A DNA stretch of 64,000 nt, taken from NCBI RefSeq assembly GCF_014269285.1, contig NZ_JACOAF010000008.1, positions 235,368 through 299,367 on the forward strand. The letters run 5' to 3'. The DNA comes from Rufibacter sediminis. Its GTDB lineage: Bacteria; Bacteroidota; Bacteroidia; Cytophagales; Hymenobacteraceae. A program made the translations under genes and the position numbers. The notes below the pieces were generated by a model that ran no database searches, was not told where the DNA came from, and saw nothing but the letters and a program-made list of their open reading frames with translations. Shown here piece by piece: positions 1-8,600 of the stretch (positions are counted from its first letter, which is position 1; each line of letters opens with the position of its first letter).

Positions 1-646
1 CGTTTAGTTCCACTACCTCGTTGTGGTCTTTGGTAATATGCTGGGTCAGCGGACGGTTATAAATGATGGTATACTCTTGGGCCAGCTTATGGAAGATGAA
101 GGAGAGGATTGGTTTATCAAAGAAACTGACGGGAGGGCCTCCCCATTCCATGCTATAGCGATTTGCCACAATCAGGATTGGCTTCTCAAATACGAATACA
201 TTGTTTTGATAGGTTTCTTTGAAGGGAACAGCGAGCCATTTGTTCATGTCGTAGTTATGGCTGTGAAGTATCCTAGGCATCTCGAAATTGTAATTCCCTT
301 CATTGGGATCTCCCCGGTTTACCCGCTCTATAAACTTTTCTTCATGGTTCTGCGAGAAAAAATACAATTCCTTCGTAAATTGGGAGGAAATGCTCTTCTT
401 TAGTGTGCCATTCCTATAATGCCAGTAGGCGAACGGAATAACAAATTGAAGTTCTGCGCCGAACTCCCCATTGAAGGACACGACTTTATACGCTTTCCTA
501 AAAACATAGTCCTTGAGAAGGTATTTTCCCTGCACCAACCGGCAAAAGTAAGTGTCTCTGATAAAATACCGGTATTCCTTTCTTACCTCTCTATGCCGGA
601 GCAAAGCCAAAGCACTGAGGAGCTTATTAATTATTTTGTATACCAT
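1..646 (-). CDS. Conserved hypothetical protein of surface-polysaccharide type, C-terminus cut by window edge
   Basis: An open frame of 215 codons runs off the left edge, so the C-terminus is missing. The ATG at 646 is the first start, because an in-frame stop lies just upstream at 653-655. The N-terminus is basic and hydrophobic. A mixed aromatic segment lies at residues 57-77, and a conserved-looking stretch around residues 155-182 reads KPILIVANRYSMEWGGPP. I recall similar stretches in Bacteroidota capsule and exopolysaccharide clusters but cannot name a family or activity. It shares strand and base composition with the glycosyltransferase-like gene at 1069-2055, which suggests the same accessory locus. 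Coding status is well supported by the long stop-free frame and protein-like composition; function is unknown. Confidence 0.7.
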   Translation of the reverse strand, partial: MVYKIINKLLSALALLRHREVRKEYRYFIRDTYFCRLVQGKYLLKDYVFRKAYKVVSFNGEFGAELQFVIPFAYWHYRNGTLKKSISSQFTKELYFFSQNHEEKFIERVNRGDPNEGNYNFEMPRILHSHNYDMNKWLAVPFKETYQNNVFVFEKPILIVANRYSMEWGGPPVSFFDKPILSFIFHKLAQEYTIIYNRPLTQHITKDHNEVVELN

Positions 647-1068
647 AAAGCCTTATTTGGGGGGAAATAGGGTTTAATGTCCCATGTAGAAACTGTTCTT
701 CAGGGATTTTTTCTTGTATTTAATATTTTAGACTAAAACTGGTGTTAGAGAAGATTTGCTGTATTTATTAAGTTATATCTAATATTTGATTAGGTAAGTT
801 AATCTAAGAACCATTTTGTCATTTTCAAAATATATAAAGATAAAATTGGAGTTTTGTAAGCGTGGGATTTGCAAAATGAGATGGATAGCTAATTTAGAGG
901 AAGCTGTTAGCTTCTGACTTGAGACTAAAACCAATGTTCTACTAAGGCAGGAATGAAGAAGTAGAAGTAAGTGGTTTGTACTATTAGAACTTAGGGACTC
1001 ACAAGAGAACCCAATTAGGTCTCTGTAGCTCCATCTTTAGGGCCTATTAAATAAATGTTTGGGCAATG
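647..1068. other. AT-rich spacer, no gene seen
   Basis: No convincing reading frame, RNA gene or P37 palindrome is visible here. It separates two minus-strand genes and may hold the promoter of the upstream partial gene. Confidence 0.5.
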
Positions 1069-2055
1069 CTAGAGATTCTGCTTTTTGCGGATAGCTACCA
1101 GTTCCTCTAGAAAGGAAATGTTAAAAGGGGAGCGAATTAGAACCCTAAGAGCATGCTTACATCCAGAAAGGATGTTCATCCCCAGAAAAGCGTTAATGGC
1201 ACGCTCCTTGGATTGCTCCAGTGGGATCAAGTCAGCATACTTTTTAGCCCACTTCCTTGCTAAGACAAGCTTTTGGGGTAAGTCTATTTCAGAAAAACCT
1301 GCATCTAACAGAGATAAGAGTTGCTCTTCCATGAAGCTTTTTAGACGGGCACTCCAGTAATGAACAACAAATTGATCACACGGCAGGATCTGGGTTTTAG
1401 ACTGCAGAACCAATGAAAAAGCAATTTGTTCACTGGTGTTCCAGTGCGTGGCTTCAAAAATTTCAACCGCAAGGCAATAAACATCGGGCAGGAAGCTACT
1501 TATTTCTGCGGGGAGGCCCAGTACCCCCGAGTTCCAGCAAGCCTGATGCCGGTGAAATCTCACCTGTTCCCCATTTATTCGGAAATCCTTGTTCTGTATA
1601 AGCCGGAGGAATGCCTGGGGATACCGTTCCTGTCCAAAAGAGGCGTACAGGTGCAAGGCCTCATGAAAGGTGTATTCCGGCGTGTGCATGAACGTCTTAC
1701 CATATGTAAGATTCATAAGCCAAGCGTGGGGATCGTGTTTCATGAACGTATCGGAGTCCAGGAAAACAAGTGGCTCGGAGGGGTGCTGCCGCTGAATCCT
1801 CTCTATCACCGCCACTTTCCGCAGGTGCACATAGGTAGAGCCGTCTAGCATTTCCTCTAATTGATGGTGGTCAAGCAGATGGTATTCGATCTCTATTCCT
1901 CTAAGGAAGGGGTGAAAATAATTGGGATGATCGGTGAAGATGAAAAGCCGAGTTTCCCTCATTTTCCTGAACCATGCCACAAAGCTTAAGAGAGAAAAGA
2001 CAGTCATTCTGTGATTCGCCTCCTTCCCATAGGATAGCCAGATAAAATTAACCAT
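1069..2055 (-). CDS. Glycosyltransferase-like protein (GT-A type)
   Basis: A 328-residue protein, cytoplasmic by appearance (no signal peptide or membrane segment). Residues 97-102 read VFLDSD, a DxD-type motif as used by GT-A glycosyltransferases to bind the metal-nucleotide sugar. It follows a HLRKVAVIERI helix, an order typical of sugar-transferase folds. Later residues include a conserved-looking CWNSGVLGLP segment (about 190-200), also typical of this fold. Acceptor and donor cannot be deduced. It lies in the AT-rich stretch with the partial gene at 1-646, on the same strand, and both probably belong to a surface polysaccharide locus. Assignment as a GT is inferred from motif order only. 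Confidence 0.65.
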   Translation of the reverse strand: MVNFIWLSYGKEANHRMTVFSLLSFVAWFRKMRETRLFIFTDHPNYFHPFLRGIEIEYHLLDHHQLEEMLDGSTYVHLRKVAVIERIQRQHPSEPLVFLDSDTFMKHDPHAWLMNLTYGKTFMHTPEYTFHEALHLYASFGQERYPQAFLRLIQNKDFRINGEQVRFHRHQACWNSGVLGLPAEISSFLPDVYCLAVEIFEATHWNTSEQIAFSLVLQSKTQILPCDQFVVHYWSARLKSFMEEQLLSLLDAGFSEIDLPQKLVLARKWAKKYADLIPLEQSKERAINAFLGMNILSGCKHALRVLIRSPFNISFLEELVAIRKKQNL

Positions 2056-2868
2056 GCTGAAAAAGGCTTCAATTAAATTCTTAAAGGAATGGAGATGGCT
2101 TAAATGATATTTGAAAAAGATAAATTTATCTTTTTATTTTTACTAATCAACACTGAAGAAAATCTTTACACTTTAGAAAAGGAGGGGGAGCAATCATTAT
2201 GCTGACATTAAGACTTATATTCTAATTACCCATCTGATAGCACCAGAGGTATGTGGGAGAGTTGAAGATTGTTAAAACTGGTGGTACCTAAAGTTTTTCT
2301 CACTTCAATGTAGAGATTTTACTCAACTTATCTTAGTTCTAATGAAACGGCAGATTTTAGGTAAGTAAACTTGCCTATGTGCCCCTTTCACTTACATTAG
2401 AATTGCTTGCTAATCAATGATACGTTAATTGTTTGAAAAGTGGCGATAGCTGGAAAACAGGTGTTGTTAGCATTGCATCTCAACCTGTAAAGGAGACGAT
2501 AAGTTGACTTTGGAGCAAAGTGGCCACTTACCCTTGCTTCCTGCAGATTCAATCTTTTACAGGGAGTGAAAGTTCTTTATACGAGACCGAGACTGACGAA
2601 ATCCAAGATTGTAGTATGTTTAAGGGTAGTGGCACCGAGTTTAGAATTTGTCAAAAGTAGTAGGCAAAGTTGGATTGTTTTATCAATAAAGTATTTGGAG
2701 TCACTTAAGCGAACAGAAAAGGGGAGAACTGCCTTTAACTTGAGCTAAACAGAGGCAGAAGAATTCCATCCCACTGTTATAAAATTTAATTGAACCTACT
2801 ATTTGCAATCGTACTAAATAATTCTGCTATTCTGCAGAAAGTATGTCTAAATAGTGGTTGGCATAAAT
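2056..2868. other. AT-rich intergenic stretch, no supported gene
   Basis: About 810 bases with only short open frames (longest about 60 codons, at 2566-2748), none with protein-like composition or a recognisable start signal. No P37 palindromes occur here, unlike most spacers to the right. It could contain decayed genes, but I can support none. Confidence 0.5.
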
Positions 2869-2899
2869 AAAAAAAGCCCCTCAGGATGAACTGAGAGGC
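2869..2899 (-). terminator. Intrinsic terminator of tRNA-Glu
   Basis: Read on the minus strand, a 9-bp GC-rich stem (arms 2891-2899 and 2876-2884, one U-G wobble, 6-nt loop) is followed by seven T residues (2869-2875). It begins 5 nt after the tRNA 3' end. Confidence 0.85.
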
Positions 2900-2903
2900 T
2901 TCT

Positions 2904-2978
2904 TGGTAGTCCGTAGGGGAATCGAACCCCTGTTACCAGAATGAAAATCTGGTGTCCTAACCCCTAGACGAACGGACC
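2904..2978 (-). tRNA. tRNA-Glu (anticodon TTC)
   Basis: On the minus strand all cloverleaf parts are visible. The 7-bp acceptor stem is GGTCCGT with ACGGACT (one G-T wobble). The anticodon TTC sits in an ACCAGATTTTCATTCTGGT arm. The T arm GGGG-TTCGATT-CCCC is canonical. The CCA end is encoded (2904-2906). The sequence resembles bacterial tRNA-Glu throughout. It charges glutamate for translation and, in bacteria, for heme precursor synthesis. Its 3' end points to the AT-rich accessory stretch at 1-2.9 kb, the classical side for tRNA-targeted integration. Confidence 0.97.
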
Positions 2979-3127
2979 ATCTTTCGGTTTTGATGGTGCA
3001 AATATAGAAGGCTGATTTTGATCTGCCAAACTTCTTTCAGAAAAAAGTTTCATCTTTTAACTCCTCTGGAGCACTGTGAGACGTAAGTAGCTGATAGTGA
3101 TGTTTTATACTGCTGAAAATATTTTCT

Positions 3128-3163
3128 GTTTCTAGCCTGCTTTCTGCAAACTACCCTCAAAAT
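3128..3163. repeat. P37 palindrome, degenerate copy
   Basis: Matches the family at the central CTGCTTTCTGCAAAC core and the CTCAAAATG right flank, with several arm mismatches. It directly precedes the perfect hairpin at 3165-3205. Confidence 0.45.
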
Positions 3164-3164
3164 G

Positions 3165-3205
3165 CAGGCTCCGGAGTCAAAATGAAGTCTTGACTCCGGA
3201 GCCTG
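3165..3205. terminator. Perfect 16-bp hairpin
   Basis: Arms 3165-3180 and 3190-3205 (CAGGCTCCGGAGTCAA and its exact complement) enclose a 9-nt loop. It lies beyond the 3' end of the minus-strand gene at 3309-4628 and could stop its transcript. There is no T-run on the 3' side, so it is not a textbook intrinsic terminator. Confidence 0.6.
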
Positions 3206-3211
3206 TAAGGG

Positions 3212-3249
3212 CGTTTTCTCCCTGTTTTTATAAAATCAGCCTTAAAATA
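3212..3249. repeat. P37 palindrome
   Basis: CGTTTTCTCCCTGTTTTT then TAAAATCAGCCTTAAAAT. The core arms pair and the flanks are partly degenerate. It closes the P37-hairpin-P37 array beyond the 439-residue gene. Confidence 0.6.
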
Positions 3250-3308
3250 GATCAGCTATGATGACCGTCAGCGCTTCAGGGGATACGTTTTAGGAAGTGC
3301 CCTGAAAA

Positions 3309-4628
3309 TTACTCCAGATTCAGCCGGCCGCCGTGTTTGTGCAGGTTGTAGAGTTGGCGGGCTGTTTCAAACGTGGTGGCGTTTTCCAGGCCGCTCTTCT
3401 TTCGGGCCTGCTTTTCGTTTTCACCTTCAAAAAGGCAGTCTACATACTGCTGGTAACAGGTTCTGAGGTGCTGAAACAAGTTCTGCAGTGAGGTTTGGGC
3501 AATGTCAATCTGTTGAGCGTCAAAGGCAGTCCGTTCCAGAATCTCCTCCACCAGGTAAAACTCTTCCTGCATGATCTGGTGGGTTCCGTCTTCGCCTAAC
3601 ACCAAAGGTTTATATACCCGGAAGTAGTGCTGATCCGCTTGAAACGTGCTGCCGGTACTGTCCTGAAGGTTGAGCACAATGGGCGAATCGGGGAGGGGGC
3701 TTTCCTGCTGACGGGTAAAGAAGTCCAGAACCAGTTCTCCCTGGTGCGGGTAATGGGCAAAAAGTTGGACAAGTTCCCGAAAGTCAAAGCCCAAAGAAAG
3801 AGTTTTGGTGTCGGTCCCGCTGTGAAGCTTTCCGTTTACCGTCACAGCCGTGTCCAGGTCATACACGATCTCCTCCATCTCGAAGACATCGGTGAGCAGT
3901 AGGGATTCTGGCGCGTAGGTAGCCGGATCAATACCGATGAGCGGCAGCAGTTCATCCTCAGGATACACCGGAGAAGCCGAGGGCTTCTCCGGTGTATCCC
4001 GGTCTTTCTGGACCAGGCTGGAGACAAAGATGCTGTGTTCCTCGCTTTCGCCCAGGTTCTTCAGCTGCTGCAGGTATGTGTCCAGAAACTGCAGGTGCGG
4101 TTTCAGGGCTTTGTAGATCTTAGTTCTCCGGAAACTCTTGCGGTGGTAATACAGCAGCGTGGCCACCTCGCCGTAGCAGTCCAGCTCCTTCACTGATTCC
4201 ATCTCCTGCAACACCGCCTCGGGGGTGGCTTTGTCTTTCAGGAGCATTTCTTCAAACAGAAAAATAGGATAATCATGAGTGGGCTGACCTATTTCGGGCA
4301 GCACGTTGAACGCGCTCATCTTGCCGGACTTGGCTTCCTGCAGAACCTCCAAATTGGTTTTTACCGGTGCCATCAGGTGCTCAGTGGCCGCAGTTTGCAG
4401 TTGCTGTTGGGTGTCTTCCAGAACTTGGTCAGTTAAGGAAGCTTTTTCGGTAAACTGCCACAGAATCTGCAGGTGGGTATGGGAAGGCGGAAGCCCATAG
4501 GCGGCCATAATCTCTTCCTCCAGCTCTATCACAGTTTCAAAAAGTTCGGTATTCTCCTCAGGGCCGCCGTTTTCTTTTAATTCCTGATAATGATGGTAAT
4601 ATGTCGTAAGTTTTTCCGTCACCTGCAT
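3309..4628 (-). CDS. Uncharacterised acidic 439-residue protein
   Basis: I do not recognise the family. The protein is acidic and soluble-looking, with no signal peptide or membrane segment. The N-terminal third (about residues 1-110) is glutamate and glutamine rich and looks alpha-helical, possibly coiled coil. The middle (about 225-330) looks mixed alpha/beta. The C-terminus is helical and ends in a basic patch (QARKKSGLENATTFETARQL). The start has no in-frame upstream competitor and is followed by a normal-looking MQVTEKLTTYYHHYQ segment. It is flanked by P37 palindromes on both sides, so it is probably transcribed alone. It is real by codon use and length, but no function can be offered. 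Confidence 0.75.
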   Translation of the reverse strand: MQVTEKLTTYYHHYQELKENGGPEENTELFETVIELEEEIMAAYGLPPSHTHLQILWQFTEKASLTDQVLEDTQQQLQTAATEHLMAPVKTNLEVLQEAKSGKMSAFNVLPEIGQPTHDYPIFLFEEMLLKDKATPEAVLQEMESVKELDCYGEVATLLYYHRKSFRRTKIYKALKPHLQFLDTYLQQLKNLGESEEHSIFVSSLVQKDRDTPEKPSASPVYPEDELLPLIGIDPATYAPESLLLTDVFEMEEIVYDLDTAVTVNGKLHSGTDTKTLSLGFDFRELVQLFAHYPHQGELVLDFFTRQQESPLPDSPIVLNLQDSTGSTFQADQHYFRVYKPLVLGEDGTHQIMQEEFYLVEEILERTAFDAQQIDIAQTSLQNLFQHLRTCYQQYVDCLFEGENEKQARKKSGLENATTFETARQLYNLHKHGGRLNLE

Positions 4629-4669
4629 ATCCAGTTATTTTCTTTCCGAAGTTAAAAGATGGCTTTATG

Positions 4670-4706
4670 CGTTTAAGGGTCCTTTTTCAAAAAGGAGGTC
4701 TAAAAC
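4670..4706. repeat. P37 palindrome
   Basis: CGTTTAAGGGTCCTTTTTCA then AAAAGGAGGTCTAAAAC. The inner arms CCTTTTT/AAAAAGG replace the usual CTGTTTT/AAAACAG and still pair, a compensated variant. Confidence 0.75.
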
Positions 4707-4914
4707 AACCGGTGGAAAAAGTACTTACCGGCGCAGTTTACACAACTGTTGAGACTTAGTACGCAAATGCAGACGGAATAGTCTTGCACTTTTAGGATAA
4801 TTTGTAGCGGTCAGCCAGCGGTCATCTACCGGCTTGCAGGGGAGGTCAACACAGAAAGACAGAATCTCTGTTTCACTTTTAAAACAAAGGGAGGCCGTAA
4901 AGGTTTGGGGCCTT

Positions 4915-4958
4915 GGCTGTTTTGGGGCTGTTTTCAGGAAAGTAGGGCAAAAACAGCC
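4915..4958. repeat. P37 palindrome with extended outer arms
   Basis: Outer arms GGCTGTTTT and AAAACAGCC pair exactly around a partly degenerate core. It lies 27 bases beyond the kptA stop codon. Confidence 0.7.
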
Positions 4959-4984
4959 GTGCCCCGGCAGGAGCGGGCTGTGTT

Positions 4985-5530
4985 TTAAGAAAGACGATGT
5001 TCCTCCAGATAGATAGCGGGAACGGCATCCGTGAGCCAAACCTGGTTCTCGGAAAGGTAGAAGTGATGGCCGGCCTGGTGCATCTGACCGCTTTTCACCA
5101 CGAAGACGAAAGGTTTCCCGTGCCGGGCTCCTACTCGGGTAGCCGTCTCCACGTCGGCGGAGAGATGCACGTATTGCCTCGATCTCCGTTGAATTCCCTC
5201 CTTCCAAATAGACGCCAAATAACCTTCTGTCGTTCCGTGGTACAGCACCGCAGGCGGCTCCACGGGCCGTAGTTGCAAATCTACCCCAATGGAGTGGCCC
5301 TGACTGGCTCTGAGACGGGTGTGATCTTCATTGAACGCGAAGCGGTGCTTGTCATTTGTCTCTACTACTTCTTCCAACTTCTCCAGTGTCATCGGGCGGC
5401 CCGAGGCGTTCATGCGGTGCAGAAGATGCTCTACGTCAGCCCAGCCCTCGGCATCCAGGTCAATGCCCAGCGCCTCCGGCTTGTGACGTAGCACCAGGCT
5501 GAGGAATTTGCTGATTTCTTGGTTTCTCAT
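4985..5530 (-). CDS. kptA: RNA 2'-phosphotransferase, Tpt1/KptA family
   Basis: A 181-residue protein of full family length. KptA/Tpt1 enzymes transfer the 2'-phosphate at an RNA splice junction to NAD, giving ADP-ribose 1'',2''-cyclic phosphate and nicotinamide. The N-terminal helical domain begins with SKFLSLVLRHKPE (the catalytic Arg-His region). The motif LRASQGHS near residue 75 corresponds to the conserved RANQGHS signature. LYHGT (about 95-99) and HLS belong to the ADP-ribosyltransferase-like C-terminal half that binds NAD. Bacteria lack the eukaryotic tRNA-splicing ligase that makes the usual substrate, so its physiological target here is unknown. It stands alone between P37 palindromes. 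Confidence 0.93.
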   Translation of the reverse strand: MRNQEISKFLSLVLRHKPEALGIDLDAEGWADVEHLLHRMNASGRPMTLEKLEEVVETNDKHRFAFNEDHTRLRASQGHSIGVDLQLRPVEPPAVLYHGTTEGYLASIWKEGIQRRSRQYVHLSADVETATRVGARHGKPFVFVVKSGQMHQAGHHFYLSENQVWLTDAVPAIYLEEHRLS

Positions 5531-5568
5531 GTCTAAAGGTCTTTCTGAAGTCTCCTAATGGCTAGGCT

Positions 5569-5605
5569 GTTTTACGGTCATATTCCGGAAAAGACACCTA
5601 AAACG
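5569..5605. repeat. P37 palindrome
   Basis: GTTTTACGGTC then CACCTAAAACGG with a modified centre (ATTCCGGAAAAG). It lies 36 bases upstream of kptA and shortly before the terminator of the protease gene. Confidence 0.65.
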
Positions 5606-5647
5606 GCTGTTCCATCTTTGGTTGCGCCTGATGACCGCTTAAAAAAA

Positions 5648-5674
5648 GAAGAGCCCGGCAAAACCGGGCTCTTC
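5648..5674 (-). terminator. Intrinsic terminator of the tricorn-type protease gene
   Basis: An 11-bp perfect stem (arms 5648-5658 and 5664-5674, loop CAAAA) is followed on the minus strand by seven T residues. It lies 20 bases after the stop codon of the gene at 5694. Confidence 0.9.
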
Positions 5675-5693
5675 CATGTATCCGTTACGAAAA

Positions 5694-8600
5694 CTATTTT
5701 ACTTCTTTCAGGAGCTCCTGAACGGCTACTTCCAACTGTTGGTCTTTGCCTTTGCTCACCAGTTCGTACTCGTTCATCACTTTCACGTCTGGTTCGGTCT
5801 GCAGGTTCTCCAGGTAGCGGCCCTGCACGTCTTTCACGCCCAGCGGCGGAACACCCCAGCGCACGCTGTTGTCCTGCAGAGACTCCCATCCGGCGAAAGT
5901 ACAGGTGCCGGGTACCGGCATGCCCACCAATTTGCCCAGTTTCAGATCCTGGTAGCTGAACGCGAAGCAGTGGCCGTCTGAGTAGTTAGCTTCATTGGCC
6001 AGCGCGATGCTGGGTTTGGTCCAACGGAACGACGGCTCAATGCCGGTGGAGCGGTTATCGGTGGTGTAGTTTAGGAACTGTTTGCCGCTCAGGAACATGG
6101 CCAGATCAGCGACCAGGTCGCCGCCGCCGTTGTTACGGGTGTCTACCACCATGCCTTTGCGGTTGGCGTATTTGCCCATCACTTCCTCGTACACGGTGCG
6201 ATAGCTAGGGTCGTTCATGCCCGGGATGTGCACGTAGCCCAACTGGCCGTTGCTCAGGCGATCCACTTCCTCGGCGTTGCGGCGCACCCAGCGCTTGTAC
6301 AGCAAGGTACTTTCCTCGCCCGGCGAGATGGGTTTCACGGTGATGTCTCTCCGCTTTTTAGACGCCGGATCATAGATGGTCACCAGCGTGTTCTTGCCCG
6401 CTTTGCGGTTCAGGAATTGCGCGTAGTCTTTGTCTGAGGACAAGGTTTCACCGTCAATCTTTTCAATCACCATGCCCGGTTTCACGTCAAAACCAGCCCG
6501 CTGTAGCGGTCCTTCCAGAATGACTTCGTCTATTTTAAGGCCGTTTCCGGTAAAAGCAGGGTCATAGAAAATCCCCAGGGAAGCAGTGGCATCGGCGTTT
6601 ACGGGCACGTTGGAGAAGCTGGAGCCCGAGTGCGATACGTTCAACTCGCCCAGCAATTCGCTCAGCATCTCAGAGAACTCATAGTTGTTGCTGATGTGCG
6701 GCAGGTATTTCTCGTAGTCGGTTTTCAGGGCGGCCCAGTTAGCACCGTGGAAACCGGCGGTGTAGAAGGTCTTGTTGGTGCGGCGCCACACGTGCTCAAA
6801 CATGAAAGCGCGTTCGGCGGCCACGTTCAGGTTCATGTCGCCGCTGATGGCCACGTTCTCCTGCTTGTTAGCCGCCGGGTCTAATTTGATCACGCGGCCA
6901 TCGGCTAAGAGGAACAGGTTTTTGAAGTCTTTGTCCCAGTCCATGCTGGCGCGATTGGCGTTCAGGGTCACGGCCATTTTGGTTTCCTTCGTGCGAAGGT
7001 TGGTGCTCCAGAGATTATAGCCTTTCTCAAAACGGGCCAGGTAGTAGAGCGTCTCGCCGTCTTTGGACACCAGCGCGTCGCCTAACTGCGAAGAATGAAG
7101 GGTGAGCCGGGCTTTGCGGGTTTTCAGGCCTTCCCAGTCAATGGCCAGTTCCTCGTCTTTTTTCTTCTTTTTGGCTTTTTCCTTGTCTTTGGCGGCTTTC
7201 TCATCGTCTTCCTTCACCAAGGCGTAATCTTCTTTGCTCAACCGGAATTTGTCATACGCGCCTTGGGTCATGAACATCGCGAAAATGTCTGACTGGGCAC
7301 CGCCGCTGTTGGCCTGGGCGCGCATGCCCTCGCGGGTGCTGTTCCAGATGAGCATGTTGCCGCCGGCCATCCACTGCGGTGAGTCATCCTGGTAGCCGCT
7401 CTCGGTGAGGTTAATCTTTTTGCCTTTTCCGTCAGCCGAGATCAAGCCCACTTCGCCGTTGGCGAAACCCGGCTCCGAGAAATCGAACGCGATCCATTTG
7501 CTATCCGGGCTCCAGGTGAAGTACTGGTCGTTCTCGCGCATGGAGAACAGCTCGTTGGTGGTGAGCAGCGTGCGGACCTTTTTGTCTTTGATGTTGTACA
7601 CCTTCAGGGTCATGCGGTCTTCCACAAACGCAATCTCCTTGCCGTCCGGTGAGAACTGGGGCTCGTAGTTTTCCTTGTCATTGTTGATGACGGCGGTCTC
7701 GTTCAGCAGGGTAGAGGCATAGAAATACGGCTCCTCCTTGCGGGTGATCTGCGTCTGGTAGATTTTCCAGCCTTTGCCGCGCTCGGTGGCATAAATCAAG
7801 GTTTTGCCATCGGGCGAGAAGCTCACGTGGCGTTCCTGCTCGGGCGTGTTGGTGATGCGCTTGGTCGCGGAGCCTTCCACCGCTGAAACGAATACCTCGC
7901 CGCGGTAAATAAAGGCCACTTCCTTGCCGTTGGGCGACACCGCCAGATCCTGCACGCCGTTACCGGCCACCGGAACGATGCGCTCGTTGTTGGACTTCAC
8001 ATCGGTGGCGATGACCACGTTCACTTTCTGCGGCGTGCCGTTGCCTTGCAGGGTGTACAGGTCACCGTCAAAGCCGAAGCACAGGACTCCGTTGTTGGAG
8101 GCAGTCAGGAACCGAACCGGATGTTTGGTGAAGTTGGTCACCTTGGTAGAGGTGCCGGGTTTGTCAGCGGCCATGCGGTGCACGTTGAACGTGCCGCTTT
8201 CCTCACTTAAATAATAGATAGTTTTGTCATTGTCGGAGAAAACCGGGGTGCGGTCTTCTCCGGCGTAGGTGGTCAGTTTGGTGTGTTTGCCGGTTTTGGT
8301 GTCAAAGCTCCACAGATCACGCGCTACGGAGGAGACGTGGTGCTTGCGCCACTGGTTCTCGCCGCCTTTCTTATCCTGGTACAGCATGATCTGGCCGTTC
8401 TGGTTCAGTTTCACTTCCTCAGCGGGCGTGGTCAAAACCTGCTGCACGCGGCCACCGCCCAAAGCCACTTTGTACAGCTCGGGCTGGGCAAAGGTAGGGA
8501 ACTGACGGTTGGCGGCCTGGTCCATGCGGGTAGACCCAAAGTAGACGGTCTTGCCGTCAGGGCTGAACTCATACGGGTACTCGTTGGCCGAGTGGAACGT

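Larger units (their letters stand above)
2979..3308. other. Intergenic stretch with hairpin and two P37 copies
   Basis: No gene. It holds a degenerate P37 copy, a perfect 16-bp hairpin and a second P37 copy in tandem (listed separately), between the tRNA 5' side and the 3' end of the unknown gene at 3309-4628. Confidence 0.6.
4629..4984. other. Intergenic stretch with two P37 copies
   Basis: Between the start of the 439-residue gene and the end of kptA. Open frames crossing it run out of frame through kptA and are shadows. It holds P37 copies at 4670-4706 and 4915-4958; nothing else is recognised. Confidence 0.55.

Noticed and set aside
23..670. Plus-strand open frames of 126 and 83 codons
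   Set aside because: They lie opposite the stop-free minus-strand frame of 215 codons, which has better protein-like composition.
2566..2748. 60-codon frame in the AT-rich spacer
   Set aside because: No start signal, no recognisable motif and no neighbour support.
4725..5207. 160-codon minus-strand frame overlapping kptA
   Set aside because: It reads kptA in another frame; its composition is low-complexity and Arg/Ser/Pro-rich.
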